Positions 1-8,456 of a DNA stretch of 64,000 nucleotides are shown piece after piece. The translations under genes were made by a program, and so were the position numbers. Position 1 is the stretch's first letter; the number at the start of each line of letters is the position of its first letter. This DNA comes from Planctomycetaceae bacterium (GTDB lineage: Bacteria; Planctomycetota; Planctomycetia; Planctomycetales; Planctomycetaceae). The notes under the pieces are model-generated. The model did no database searches. It was given only the letters and a program-made list of their open reading frames with translations, and had not been told where the DNA came from. The stretch lies in NCBI GenBank assembly GCA_019636285.1, contig JAHBXV010000003.1:62001-126000 (forward strand), written 5' to 3'.

Positions 1-1389
1 GCGCTGCTGGCTGGGCTGGCTCACGACCGGCGGGTCGATCCGCGAATTGGCGAACTGCTGTCGCTTTTGCAGAATGACGCGGGAATCGAACCGCTATCCG
101 ACTTGGGCGTCACGGTTCGCGAGTCTCGGCGTCTGTATGATCGTCACGTCCGGTTACCGCGGCGGCTAGTCTCGGAACTCAGTCGCGTGACCTCGCTGGC
201 CCAGCAGGCGTGGGTCGAGGCGCGTCGGGAAAACCGCTTTGAAGGTTTCCGGCCCTGGCTCGAACAGGTTGTCCGACTGAAGCGGGAGGAAGCCGAAGCC
301 CTCGTCCGGCCGGGAGAAGAATTATACGACGCGTTGCTGGAAGACTACGAACCTCGCATGACGAGTCGGGAAGTGGCGGAGATTTTCGCGCCGTTGCGGC
401 GCGAATTAACATTGCTCGTCTCGGCCATCGATTCGTCTGGCCACAAGCTGCCTGTCGATCTTGTTCACAGGTCATACCCGGTTGCCTCGCAGCGAGTCTT
501 CGTGAAACATGCGGCCGCCGCGATTGGCTTCGACTTTCAGCGCGGCTATCTCGCCGAATCGGCCCATCCGTTTTGCAGCGGGATCGGTCCGGGAGACTGT
601 CGTCTGACCACCCGCTACGATGAAAGGGCTCTGAACACGGCATTATTCGGCGTCCTTCACGAGGCGGGTCACGGAATCTACGAACAGGGCCTGCGGGAAG
701 AATGCTTCGGACTTCCACCTGGACAGGCGGTCTCCCTAGGGGTTCATGAGTCTCAATCGCGGTTGTGGGAAAACCTGGTCGGGCGCGGGAGGCCGTTCTG
801 GCGGCATTTCTTCCCGCTGCTCAAGCAGACTTTCCCCGGCACGCTCGACGGCGTGGCGGAAGACGACTTTCATGCGGCGCTCAATCACGTCGCGCCAACA
901 TTCATTCGCGTGGAAGCCGACGAAGTGACGTATAATCTGCACATCATGTTGCGTTTTGAACTGGAGCGAGCGCTGCTCGGAGGCAACCTCGCGGTTTCCG
1001 ACGTCCCCGAGGCATGGCGTCAGCTTTTCCAAAATTACTTTGGCCGCACCCCGGCGACCGATCGAGACGGTTGTTTGCAGGACATCCACTGGTCGGCGGG
1101 ACTGTTTGGTTATTTTCCAACGTACACGCTTGGAAACTTGTATGCAGCGGAACTGATGGCGGCGGCCCGCGGACAAATTTCCGACCTCGACTCGCAATTC
1201 GCGCGGGGCGAGTTTGGCGAACTGAGAGCCTGGCTGCGGGAGTCGATTCATCGGCAGGGGCGACGATACGCCCCGCGCGAACTCATCGAGCGGGCCATAG
1301 AGCGACCGGTGACAGCCGAACCGCTCCTCGCCCATCTTTGGGGCAAGTTCGGTGAACTCTACGGAATCTCGCGACCAGCCGTCGCTTAG
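1..1389 (+). CDS. M32 carboxypeptidase Taq family metallopeptidase (5' end cut by window)
   Basis: This is a zinc-dependent carboxypeptidase that removes C-terminal amino acids from peptides in the cytoplasm. The key motif is HEAGH (nt ~660-674), the HExxH zinc site of family M32, and the family signature ESQSRLWEN follows about 40 residues later. The frame is open from base 1 with coding-like sequence (ALLAGLAHDRRVDPRIG), so the true start lies left of the window. The TTG at 67 is only the first start-like codon. Family members are about 500 residues; about 460 are visible. The stop is TAG at 1387-1389. The family call is secure; the peptide substrate is unknown. Confidence 0.93.
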   Translation, partial: ALLAGLAHDRRVDPRIGELLSLLQNDAGIEPLSDLGVTVRESRRLYDRHVRLPRRLVSELSRVTSLAQQAWVEARRENRFEGFRPWLEQVVRLKREEAEALVRPGEELYDALLEDYEPRMTSREVAEIFAPLRRELTLLVSAIDSSGHKLPVDLVHRSYPVASQRVFVKHAAAAIGFDFQRGYLAESAHPFCSGIGPGDCRLTTRYDERALNTALFGVLHEAGHGIYEQGLREECFGLPPGQAVSLGVHESQSRLWENLVGRGRPFWRHFFPLLKQTFPGTLDGVAEDDFHAALNHVAPTFIRVEADEVTYNLHIMLRFELERALLGGNLAVSDVPEAWRQLFQNYFGRTPATDRDGCLQDIHWSAGLFGYFPTYTLGNLYAAELMAAARGQISDLDSQFARGEFGELRAWLRESIHRQGRRYAPRELIERAIERPVTAEPLLAHLWGKFGELYGISRPAVA

Positions 1390-1445
1390 CTTCCGTAGAC
1401 TCTCCAGTTGGCGACTGGAAGCAAAGGCAGAAGGAAATGCCAGGC

Positions 1446-2039
1446 ATGAGCGAATCCCCGGTTCCCGCGCGATCGTCGTCGCGAAGTGTTCTCAAAGTCC
1501 TGGTTCTGACCCTGGCCAGTGTCTCGATCTTGACCTGGGCGCTCCGACAGGCAAATCGGTCCCAACAGAGCCCGCTGGTGGGGCAACCCTGTCCCCCCAT
1601 TCAAGCCGCCGGCTGGTTGAATGCCGATGAAACGCCCGAAGCAACGAGCAAAGGCCAGGTCACCGTTGTTGGTGCCTTCGCCTGGTGGTGCGGCCCTTGC
1701 CTGAAGCACTCCCCGAAAGATGTCGCGCTGTTCGAGAAGTTTAACGACCGCGGCGTTCGCTTCGTATCGTTGACCGCCGAAGGAGAAGCGACGCTCGACA
1801 AGACGAAGGTGTTTCTCAACGCCGCCCGCTATTCATGGCCGGTTGGCTACGGTGCGAAAAGATCGTTGCTGGCGTTGGCCGCGGGATACATCCCGCAGGC
1901 GTGGGTGGTCGACTCCACGAACACCATTATTTGGGCGACGGGAAGCCCCGGCTCGATCGACGCCGCGATCGAACGCGCGCTGAGCGACACGAAACCCCGT
2001 GAGGCTTCCGAACGCATGAACTCAGACGCCGTGAAGTGA
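1446..2039 (+). CDS. Membrane-anchored thioredoxin/TlpA-like redoxin
   Basis: A likely thiol-disulfide protein facing the periplasm. An N-terminal hydrophobic segment (roughly residues 15-33 of this start) should act as signal anchor. A thioredoxin fold follows with the active-site motif WCGPC, as in TlpA/ResA proteins. The stretch YIPQAWVVD near the C-terminus resembles the cis-Pro region of the fold. The ATG at 1446 is preferred over the in-frame ATG at 1437 because the AGAAGGA element at 1429-1435 is then about 10 nt upstream. The 3' end overlaps leuA on the other strand by 18 bp. The partner is unknown; it may supply reductant to a secreted protein or cytochrome. Confidence 0.8.
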   Translation: MSESPVPARSSSRSVLKVLVLTLASVSILTWALRQANRSQQSPLVGQPCPPIQAAGWLNADETPEATSKGQVTVVGAFAWWCGPCLKHSPKDVALFEKFNDRGVRFVSLTAEGEATLDKTKVFLNAARYSWPVGYGAKRSLLALAAGYIPQAWVVDSTNTIIWATGSPGSIDAAIERALSDTKPREASERMNSDAVK

Positions 2040-3566
2040 TTCCACGACCTGGCTGGCGTTCGCGGCTTTGTTAAGTGCCTTCAGATAGGCGATGGCGCTC
2101 GCTTCGACGATGTCGGTACTGACCCCTTTCCCATGGTAGGTCGCGCCGTTGACCACCACGTCGACAAGGACTTCTCCCTGGGCATCCTGGCCCTCCGAGA
2201 TACTGCGAACCTGGTATTCCTCCAGCCGCGCTTCCAGCCCCGTGAGCCGTTCCAGCGTCTTGAAAACCGCGTCGACCGGTCCATCGCCGATCGCCGCGTC
2301 GCAGAGCGCCCGTCCATCGGAATGAAGCAGTTCGACCGTCGCCGTCGCGATGGTGTTCGTCCCGGCGGAAATGTGGAAGCGTTTCAGCGTCCAGCGCTCG
2401 TTGATTGCCGATCCTCGCTGTTCCACGAGCGCCACGATGTCGGCGTCGTAAACGTGCTTCTTCTTGTCCGCGAGAACGATGAAGTCTTCGAAAACCTTCT
2501 GGAAGGGTTCATCGGCCAACTCGTAGCCGAGTTCCGCGAGCCGCGTACGGAATGCATGGCGGCCGCTGTGTTTTCCGAGTACGAGATTGGTTCCCACGAA
2601 CCCAACGTCTTCCGGACGCATGATCTCGTACGTCGTTCGTTCCTGAAGCATGCCGTGCTGATGGATGCCTGCTTCGTGCGCGAAGGCATTCTGGCCGACG
2701 ATCGCCTTGTTACGCTGCACGACCATGCCGGTGGTCGACGAGACAAGTCGACTGACGCCGCACAGGCGGGGGGTATTGATGCCCGTCGAAACGCCGTAGT
2801 AGTCCGAACGTGTCTTGAGGGCCATCACGACTTCCTCGAGGGAAGCATTTCCCGCGCGTTCGCCGAGTCCATTGATCGTGCATTCCACCTGCCGGGCACC
2901 GGCTTCGATGGCCGCGAGACTGTTGGCAACGGCCAGTCCCAGATCGTTGTGGCAGTGCGTGCTGATGACGGCGCGGTCGATATTGCCGACTGTCGTTTTC
3001 AGATGACGGATGGCATCGAAATACTGGCGGGGCGTCGCGTAGCCAACCGTGTCGGGAATGTTGACGGTGGTTGCCCCGGCCTCGATGGCCGCCTCGACAA
3101 CCTCGGCCAGAAAATCGAGTTCGGTGCGCGCGGCGTCTTCCGGCGAGAATTCGACGTTGTCGCAATATTGCCGTGCGAGCCGAACATGCTCCACCGCCGC
3201 GCGGACAATTTCTTCCTTCGCCATCTTCAGCTTGTACTGCCGATGGATGGCACTCGTCGCGAGAAAGACGTGAATGCGCGGCCGTTCAATTCCGGCGAGC
3301 GCCTCTCCGGCCCGGACGATGTCGTCGTTACGGCAGCGCGCCAACGCGCAAATGGTGGTCTTGCTGCCAAACTGCTGGGCAACCTGGCGAACCGCGTCGA
3401 AATCTCCGGGTGAGGCGATCGGGAAGCCGGCCTCGATGATGTCGACGCCCAATTCAACGAGCGCCTCGGCGACTCGCAATTTTTCGGGCGTCGTCATGCT
3501 GCATCCGGGGGCCTGTTCGCCATCGCGGAGCGTGGTGTCAAAAATCAGGACTTTATCATCGGGCAT
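2022..3566 (-). CDS. leuA: 2-isopropylmalate synthase
   Basis: It catalyses the first committed step of leucine synthesis, condensing acetyl-CoA with 2-oxoisovalerate. The 514 residues match the usual bacterial length. The N-terminal TIM barrel shows [13 protein letters not shown] near the start and the metal-binding HCHNDLGLA motif; the C-terminal ~130 residues form the LeuA regulatory domain that binds leucine. The ATG at 3566 has AAGGAG about 11 nt upstream. The gene stands alone, without leuB/C/D here. A promoter, two hairpins and an intrinsic terminator lie in its ~370-nt leader, which suggests transcription attenuation on top of allosteric feedback. The 3' end overlaps the convergent redoxin gene. 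Confidence 0.96.
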   Translation of the reverse strand: MPDDKVLIFDTTLRDGEQAPGCSMTTPEKLRVAEALVELGVDIIEAGFPIASPGDFDAVRQVAQQFGSKTTICALARCRNDDIVRAGEALAGIERPRIHVFLATSAIHRQYKLKMAKEEIVRAAVEHVRLARQYCDNVEFSPEDAARTELDFLAEVVEAAIEAGATTVNIPDTVGYATPRQYFDAIRHLKTTVGNIDRAVISTHCHNDLGLAVANSLAAIEAGARQVECTINGLGERAGNASLEEVVMALKTRSDYYGVSTGINTPRLCGVSRLVSSTTGMVVQRNKAIVGQNAFAHEAGIHQHGMLQERTTYEIMRPEDVGFVGTNLVLGKHSGRHAFRTRLAELGYELADEPFQKVFEDFIVLADKKKHVYDADIVALVEQRGSAINERWTLKRFHISAGTNTIATATVELLHSDGRALCDAAIGDGPVDAVFKTLERLTGLEARLEEYQVRSISEGQDAQGEVLVDVVVNGATYHGKGVSTDIVEASAIAYLKALNKAANASQVVESLHGV

Positions 3567-3936
3567 GATGGTCGGGTCTCCTTCCGCGCGGCAGCGTCAA
3601 TCGCGGAATTTTTTGGCTCGGGATGATCTCGTAGTGTGGCAGGTTGCAAAGAGATTCGGCTGGGTTCGGGACGCCGGGAAGGGATCTGGACTTTCCACGG
3701 CAACAAAAAAACCTCGGAACCGACGGTCCCGAGGTTGTGATGCCGTGTGGCGTACTACGTCCGCACGACTCCTTAGAGCGTCGATAGCTGGAAGGAGGAT
3801 GGTAGTCGTAGCAACACGGGAATTCTCCATGGGTGGGGAAGGGCATCTTCCCCGGCAGTTCATCACTCTCGCCACATGAGGGAGGGTTGTCGCCAACGCG
3901 AACGTGACAACACCCTCATTTCAACGTAGCTTGGCA
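3567..3936 (-). promoter_or_regulatory. Structured 5' leader of leuA (candidate attenuator)
   Basis: Read on the minus strand from a predicted start near 3936, the leader holds three hairpins in order. The first pairs 3906-3917 with 3882-3891 and has a 2-nt bulge. The second pairs CTCCTT (3792-3797) with AAGGAG (3769-3774). The third is the intrinsic terminator at 3703-3736. An in-frame stretch starting with ATG (MENSRVATTTILLPAIDAL) places codons ACG ACT ACC ATC CTC CTT exactly over the 5' arm of hairpin two, as a leader peptide would. That frame has no early stop and runs through the terminator, so it is not a classical leader peptide. No T-box sequence was seen. The remainder of the region up to the leuA start holds no gene. 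Confidence 0.5.
3703..3736 (-). terminator. Intrinsic terminator inside the leuA leader
   Basis: On the minus strand AACCTCGGGACC pairs with GGTTCCGAGGTT (12 bp, one G-U pair, 3-nt loop) and runs straight into seven T. On the plus strand no T-run follows the stem, so it works only toward leuA. It lies about 137 nt before the leuA start codon, which makes it a premature (conditional) terminator. Confidence 0.8.
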
Positions 3937-3942
3937 CATCAA

Positions 3943-3971
3943 AGAATAGCCAAGTCACCCGGTACGGTCAA
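3943..3971 (-). promoter_or_regulatory. Sigma70-type promoter for leuA
   Basis: On the minus strand TTGACC (3966-3971) and TATTCT (3943-3948) are separated by exactly 17 bp, close to the -35/-10 consensus. This predicts a transcript start near 3936 and a ~370-nt leader before leuA. Confidence 0.5.
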
Positions 3972-4077
3972 TCGCTGAATCGGGGTCATCGGTCTCGTGA
4001 AAAGACAATCCTCGGAGTTCAAAGGTTCGCGAGGCGATTCGTCAGGCCGGTGTTTTCACGGAGTTTTCTGATCAACC

Positions 4078-5928
4078 GTGTCGAGCCGAAAGTCAGATTT
4101 GTCCACTCGTCAATCAAGCCCTCGCGACGCCCGAAGTCGAGCCGTTCCCGCTCTGTCGCTTGGCCGTTGGCTGCTGCCGATCTGGTTGGCCGGGTTCGTG
4201 CCGCTGGCAGTCGGGTTGTTCGATCTGATTCCCGAATGGGACTTCTGGATCATTTTCGTCGAACTTGTTCTCTGGCTCGTCGCGCCAGTTTTGGTCATGG
4301 CCTGGAGCGGCGACATCGGGCGCGGGGCGAGCGACGAACCAGCAAGGGAACCAGGGCTCCGCCGTCATGTGACGTCCCCCTGGTTGGCCCTGCTCTGCGC
4401 GGTCATCGCCTTCACGATGGTGAGTTGGTCCGGCTGGCGCGATCGGCATCTCCCCCCCGCCTATCACGACGAGTACAGCTACCTGTTTCAGGCCGAAACC
4501 TTTCGAGGACTGCGGTGGAGCGTTCCCAGCCCCGAGCGGTACCCGGAACTCTTCAATCAGATGCACGTCCTGAATGAAGGTCGGATGGCGAGCCGCTACC
4601 TGCCTGGAACGGGAGCGGTCATTCTGGCCGGCCTTATCGCTGGGCTGCCGCAACTCGGGCATTGGTGCTGCATGGCGCTTGCCGCGCTTCTGGCGTACGC
4701 GACGGCGAATGAACTCGCGGGGCGCGTCGCCGGCAGCACCGCCGGGCTGACATTTGCCATGGCCCCCGCGACAATTCTCTTTGGCAATCTGTTGCTCGCG
4801 CATGCTCCGACGCTCGCGGCGCTGGCGGTCTTCGTCTTCTTCACGATGCGGTGGCTACGAACCAGCCGGGCGATGGACGCAATGTTGGCCTCGTTCGGGC
4901 TCGCCGCAGCCATCCTGTGCCGACCGGCGACGGCCTTCGGCTGCGCGATCCCGTTTGCTCTTGCCGTTGCATGGGTGCTCTTCAAGTCCGCCCGGGCAGG
5001 GCGGCCGCGCTGGCTCGGCCTGGCCGTGCTCGCCTGGTCGATTCCGCTACTGACCGGGTTCTCGATTCTGTACGCCTACAATCGAGACATCACCGGCAGC
5101 GGTTGGACGATGACCTACCAATATTATACGGACATTTACACGCCGCGGCACGTCTATGGTTTCGACAACGTCGTCCGGGGAGAGCAGCACCTAGGTCCCA
5201 AGGTCAACGACGTCTACGATCGCTGGGCCGTCAACCTGACCCCGCCACTCGCCATCGAGAACACGGTCACTCGGCTACTCGGATCATGGCTTTGGACCTG
5301 GGATCCGCTCGTTCTCTTCATGACAGCCATCGTCGCGTCGATTCTACTGGTGACGACCAACGCGGACTGGCGCTGGTGGCTGATCCTCGGAGCGATCGCT
5401 GGACTGCACGGTGTGCACTTCGCCTACTGGTATACGGGAATTTTCGGTTGGCACTACGTTTACGAGACAAGCTGGCTGTGGCTGCTTCTCTTAGGGATGG
5501 TCACCCAGGTATTAGCGGTCTCTCGAAACCGCGGCCGCGGAGTTCCAGTTACCTTGGTCTGGATGGCGATAATCGTCGTCGCCGGAATTGGGGCAACCTG
5601 CGCCATACCAAGCGTGTCCGATCTCCCAAGGACATGGCGAGCGTGGGAGTCGGTGCGATATGCCCGACAACGACACGCGGACTTCTTCGCCTGGACGCGC
5701 GGCAGTGTTAGGCCACCAGCTCTGGTACTCGTCAGACCGACCGACGAGGAACTGTATATGAGCTATGTAGCGAATCGCCCAGGCCTGGAAGATCCAGTCA
5801 TCTTCGCCCACCAGCAGCCAAACGTTGCGACTCCGGAAGAAGTGGCCCGTGCGTTCCCGAATCGCAATGTTTACGTGTGTGATCCTGCTGCACGCACGCT
5901 ACGCATGGTAGCCGAAGGCGCTCGCTGA
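4078..5928 (+). CDS. Multi-pass membrane glycosyltransferase, GT39/ArnT-like
   Basis: A 616-residue integral membrane protein with about 11-13 hydrophobic segments. The first extracytoplasmic loop carries an acidic pair in YHDEYSY (Asp131-Glu132), the position used by GT-C family glycosyltransferases (PMT, ArnT) that take polyprenyl-phosphate sugars. The C-terminal ~100 residues form a soluble tail. The start is a GTG at 4078 with a weak GGAG element about 15 nt upstream. It stands alone between leuA (divergent) and cheR (convergent), so the acceptor is unknown; it could modify secreted proteins or a cell-envelope glycan. The GT-C superfamily call is reasonable, the subfamily tentative. Confidence 0.65.
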   Translation: MSSRKSDLSTRQSSPRDARSRAVPALSLGRWLLPIWLAGFVPLAVGLFDLIPEWDFWIIFVELVLWLVAPVLVMAWSGDIGRGASDEPAREPGLRRHVTSPWLALLCAVIAFTMVSWSGWRDRHLPPAYHDEYSYLFQAETFRGLRWSVPSPERYPELFNQMHVLNEGRMASRYLPGTGAVILAGLIAGLPQLGHWCCMALAALLAYATANELAGRVAGSTAGLTFAMAPATILFGNLLLAHAPTLAALAVFVFFTMRWLRTSRAMDAMLASFGLAAAILCRPATAFGCAIPFALAVAWVLFKSARAGRPRWLGLAVLAWSIPLLTGFSILYAYNRDITGSGWTMTYQYYTDIYTPRHVYGFDNVVRGEQHLGPKVNDVYDRWAVNLTPPLAIENTVTRLLGSWLWTWDPLVLFMTAIVASILLVTTNADWRWWLILGAIAGLHGVHFAYWYTGIFGWHYVYETSWLWLLLLGMVTQVLAVSRNRGRGVPVTLVWMAIIVVAGIGATCAIPSVSDLPRTWRAWESVRYARQRHADFFAWTRGSVRPPALVLVRPTDEELYMSYVANRPGLEDPVIFAHQQPNVATPEEVARAFPNRNVYVCDPAARTLRMVAEGAR

Positions 5929-5951
5929 GCCAGCGGACCGACCCGAGACGC

Positions 5952-6788
5952 TCAAGCCGATTTGATCGCGATCCGGGCTTTGGGAACATAGATCGGAGCA
6001 CGGCAGCCGATCGACCGCTCAAATCGATCCGTCACGCCCAGAACGGTTTCCGCGGCGCCAAGAATAACGCAGCCGTCAGGAGCCAGTTGCCGCTCCATTC
6101 GCTCAAGAATGTCTCGTTTCAGCGGGCTCTCAAAATAGATCAACACGTTGCGGCAGAAAATGATGTCGAACACGCCCAAAATCTGAAATGGCTTCATCAG
6201 GTTCAGCAACTGAAAGCTGATCCCGCGCCGCAGGTGGTCCTGAATTTTCCATCCGGCTGGCGTTTGTTGAAAGTGTTTCACAAGCGTTTGAATCGGGAGT
6301 CCCCGCTGGACTTCGAATTGGGAGTAAACTCCCGATCTCGCTCGCTCGAGAGCGGCCTGCGAGAGGTCCGTACCGACGATTTCCAACCGCCAGTCTGCCA
6401 ATTGCGGGAACGAGTCGTGAAGCATGATCGCGAGGCTATACGCTTCTTGCCCGGTCGAGGCGGCCGCGGACCAGATTCGCAAGCGTCGTGTGTTCGCGCG
6501 AGCCTCCAGCATCGGCGGCAGAATTGTGGCCTTCAATTCCTCGAACGGAGTCTTATCGCGAAAAAAGAGAGTCTCGTTGGTGGTCATGGCTTCGATCATC
6601 GCGTCGGCGAGGGGGCCATTTGGCGAACGTCGCACCGCCGAGACGAGCGCCGACAAATCGGCAAGACCATTCGCCTTGGCGATCGGTACGAGCCGTCCTT
6701 CAAGGAGATACCCCTTATTTTCTCCCAGCGAAAGACCGGAGCGCTCTTCAAGGAAGCGGCAGCAGAATTCATAGTCGGCGGGGTTCAT
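5952..6788 (-). CDS. cheR: Chemoreceptor glutamate methyltransferase
   Basis: It transfers methyl groups from S-adenosylmethionine to glutamates of the chemoreceptor, giving adaptation. The N-terminal helical CheR_N domain occupies residues 1-75. The Rossmann domain follows with AASTGQEAYSLA as the SAM-binding loop (usually GCSTGEE) and CRNVLIYF late in the domain. At 278 residues the length is standard. It is the last gene of the minus-strand che operon, 5 bp after cheB. The substrate is presumably the globin-PAS receptor encoded four genes upstream. The family call is secure. Confidence 0.93.
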   Translation of the reverse strand: MNPADYEFCCRFLEERSGLSLGENKGYLLEGRLVPIAKANGLADLSALVSAVRRSPNGPLADAMIEAMTTNETLFFRDKTPFEELKATILPPMLEARANTRRLRIWSAAASTGQEAYSLAIMLHDSFPQLADWRLEIVGTDLSQAALERARSGVYSQFEVQRGLPIQTLVKHFQQTPAGWKIQDHLRRGISFQLLNLMKPFQILGVFDIIFCRNVLIYFESPLKRDILERMERQLAPDGCVILGAAETVLGVTDRFERSIGCRAPIYVPKARIAIKSA

Positions 6789-6793
6789 TGCGT

Positions 6794-7882
6794 TTATGAC
6801 TCCACCTGGCAGCGCCGCAGAAGCGTTGGCGCGATTTGATCTAATGGAAGAATCTCGTCCGTGAGACCGGCCCGTGCAATGGCGCCCGGCATTCCCCAGA
6901 CAACACTGCTGGCCTCATCTTGAGCGAGAACCCAGCCTCCGTTGGCGACGACTTCTCGCGTCCCCAGCAAGCCGTCTTCGCCCATCCCGGTCAGCATGAT
7001 CGCGGCGACGCGATTGTTGAACAGGCTTGCGGCCGAGCGAAAGAGGGGATTTACGCTGGGGCGGCAAAAGCACTCCGGCGGTTCTTGATTCAATCGCAGG
7101 ATCCGGCGTTCGCCTGCCCCTGAAATGACAAGGTGATAATCACCCGGGGCGACGTATGTTTTATCATTTTCGAGCAACATGCCGTCCTGCGCCTCGAACG
7201 TTGTTCGGCCGGTGTCGCTCTCCAGATGTCGGGCCAGCATCGGTGTGAACATTGGCGGCATATGCTGCACGATAAGGATAGGAATCGGGAGACTCGCGGG
7301 GATCTTTGTCAGGACCGCGCGGAGCGCCTGGGGTCCGCCGGTGCTCGAACCAATAACAATCACCTTGGGGGGCAGGGCCGATTGCCCCATCAGGCGGTTG
7401 ACGGGAGCCGCCGATTTCTGAGGCTGCGGCGACGGCCGCACGGTAACGGGAGCCGCGTGTTGCCGCACGAGGCTGGGAATCAGCGCGTGCATGAGAGGTC
7501 GCAGTTCGCGGCCAATCATTTCAACGCTTTCCGCCGGGTTCTTACCGGCGGGTTTTGCCACGCACCCCGCCGCCCCCATTGCCAGGGCCTTAACCGTCGT
7601 ATCGGCCCCATCCTGAGTATGCCCACTCACCATGATGACGCGAATGGTCGGATAACGGCGCTGAATCTCCTGAAGAGCCGCGAGTCCATCCATCACCGGC
7701 ATTTCGACATCGAGCAGAACAATGTCCACGGGTGTGCGTGCGAGCACCGACAAGGCGGCCTCGCCGTGCATGGCCGTTCCCGCCAGTTCAATGGCCGGGT
7801 CTCCTTCGATGGCCTTGACCAACAATCCACGGACCACCGCGGAGTCGTCGACCACAAGGACACGCGCGGTGCTGCCTGTCAT
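6794..7882 (-). CDS. cheB: Chemotaxis response regulator / protein-glutamate methylesterase
   Basis: It removes methyl groups from (or deamidates) chemoreceptors when phosphorylated by CheA. An N-terminal receiver (residues 5-120) shows VVDDS and the phospho-acceptor Asp58 in LLDVEMP. A linker of ~50 residues leads to the CheB esterase domain with IGSSTGGPQAL (catalytic Ser), QHMPPMF (catalytic His) and LTGMGEDG (catalytic Asp). The start ATG overlaps the cheY stop by 4 bp (ATGA), so translation is probably coupled. All catalytic positions are intact. Confidence 0.95.
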   Translation of the reverse strand: MTGSTARVLVVDDSAVVRGLLVKAIEGDPAIELAGTAMHGEAALSVLARTPVDIVLLDVEMPVMDGLAALQEIQRRYPTIRVIMVSGHTQDGADTTVKALAMGAAGCVAKPAGKNPAESVEMIGRELRPLMHALIPSLVRQHAAPVTVRPSPQPQKSAAPVNRLMGQSALPPKVIVIGSSTGGPQALRAVLTKIPASLPIPILIVQHMPPMFTPMLARHLESDTGRTTFEAQDGMLLENDKTYVAPGDYHLVISGAGERRILRLNQEPPECFCRPSVNPLFRSAASLFNNRVAAIMLTGMGEDGLLGTREVVANGGWVLAQDEASSVVWGMPGAIARAGLTDEILPLDQIAPTLLRRCQVES

Positions 7883-8247
7883 AGAACCCCCGCGTCTTGC
7901 AGTTTCTCGCGGAGAATCTCGTCCGTGAATGGCTTCATGATGTATTCCACCGCCCCCGCGGCAATTGCCTCGAGGATCCGAGACATATCGTTTTCAGTAG
8001 TACACATCACGACGTGGGGCTGTGGCATCGCGGCATCAGCCTTGAGCGCCTTCAGCATGGAGATGCCATCCATCACTGGCATGTTCCAATCGAGAAGCAC
8101 AGCATCGGTTTCGGGGTGTTCGCGAAGCACCTGGAGCGCCTGCTGACCGTCTTCGGCCTCAAGGACGATACAGCCGATTTCGGTCAGCATGCGCCGCGCG
8201 GTCAGTCGGACTGCTCGCGAGTCGTCCACCAGCAAGATCGTTTTCAT
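7879..8247 (-). CDS. cheY: Single-domain response regulator
   Basis: A free-standing receiver domain that takes phosphate from CheA. It begins MKTILLVDDS (acidic pair), has the phospho-acceptor Asp in LLDWNMPVMDG, a conserved Thr in MCTTEND and the Lys in IMKPF. The ATG at 8247 is chosen because family members begin there; an in-frame GTG at 8274 would add nine residues. It overlaps cheB by 4 bp. No flagellar switch gene is in the window, so the output partner is unknown; it may regulate motility or a non-flagellar response. Confidence 0.92.
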   Translation of the reverse strand: MKTILLVDDSRAVRLTARRMLTEIGCIVLEAEDGQQALQVLREHPETDAVLLDWNMPVMDGISMLKALKADAAMPQPHVVMCTTENDMSRILEAIAAGAVEYIMKPFTDEILREKLQDAGVL

Positions 8248-8456
8248 GAACGTGCCACTCGGAGATACGATCACTCGCCGGGGAGATTCTCCGTCAGATC
8301 GCGACGACGGAAATGGACCACGACGAGAATCGGCTGGACGTGAGAATTGGAGTAAAGGCGGAAAAACAGGAATCTCTCTGAGGCAAAAGCGGCTGAGACA
8401 ATTCGCCGCGACAACAAGGCCGCCTACGGAATTGTGTCAGCCGCCCGTCAGATGGG

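Noticed and set aside
2133-3413. 426-residue plus-strand open frame opposite leuA
   Set aside because: It mirrors the leuA coding sequence; high GC produces long antisense frames, and it is low-complexity Arg/Gly-rich without recognisable motifs.
3567-3936. T-box riboswitch upstream of leuA
   Set aside because: No T-box consensus or specifier-loop pattern was seen; only hairpins and a terminator can be supported.
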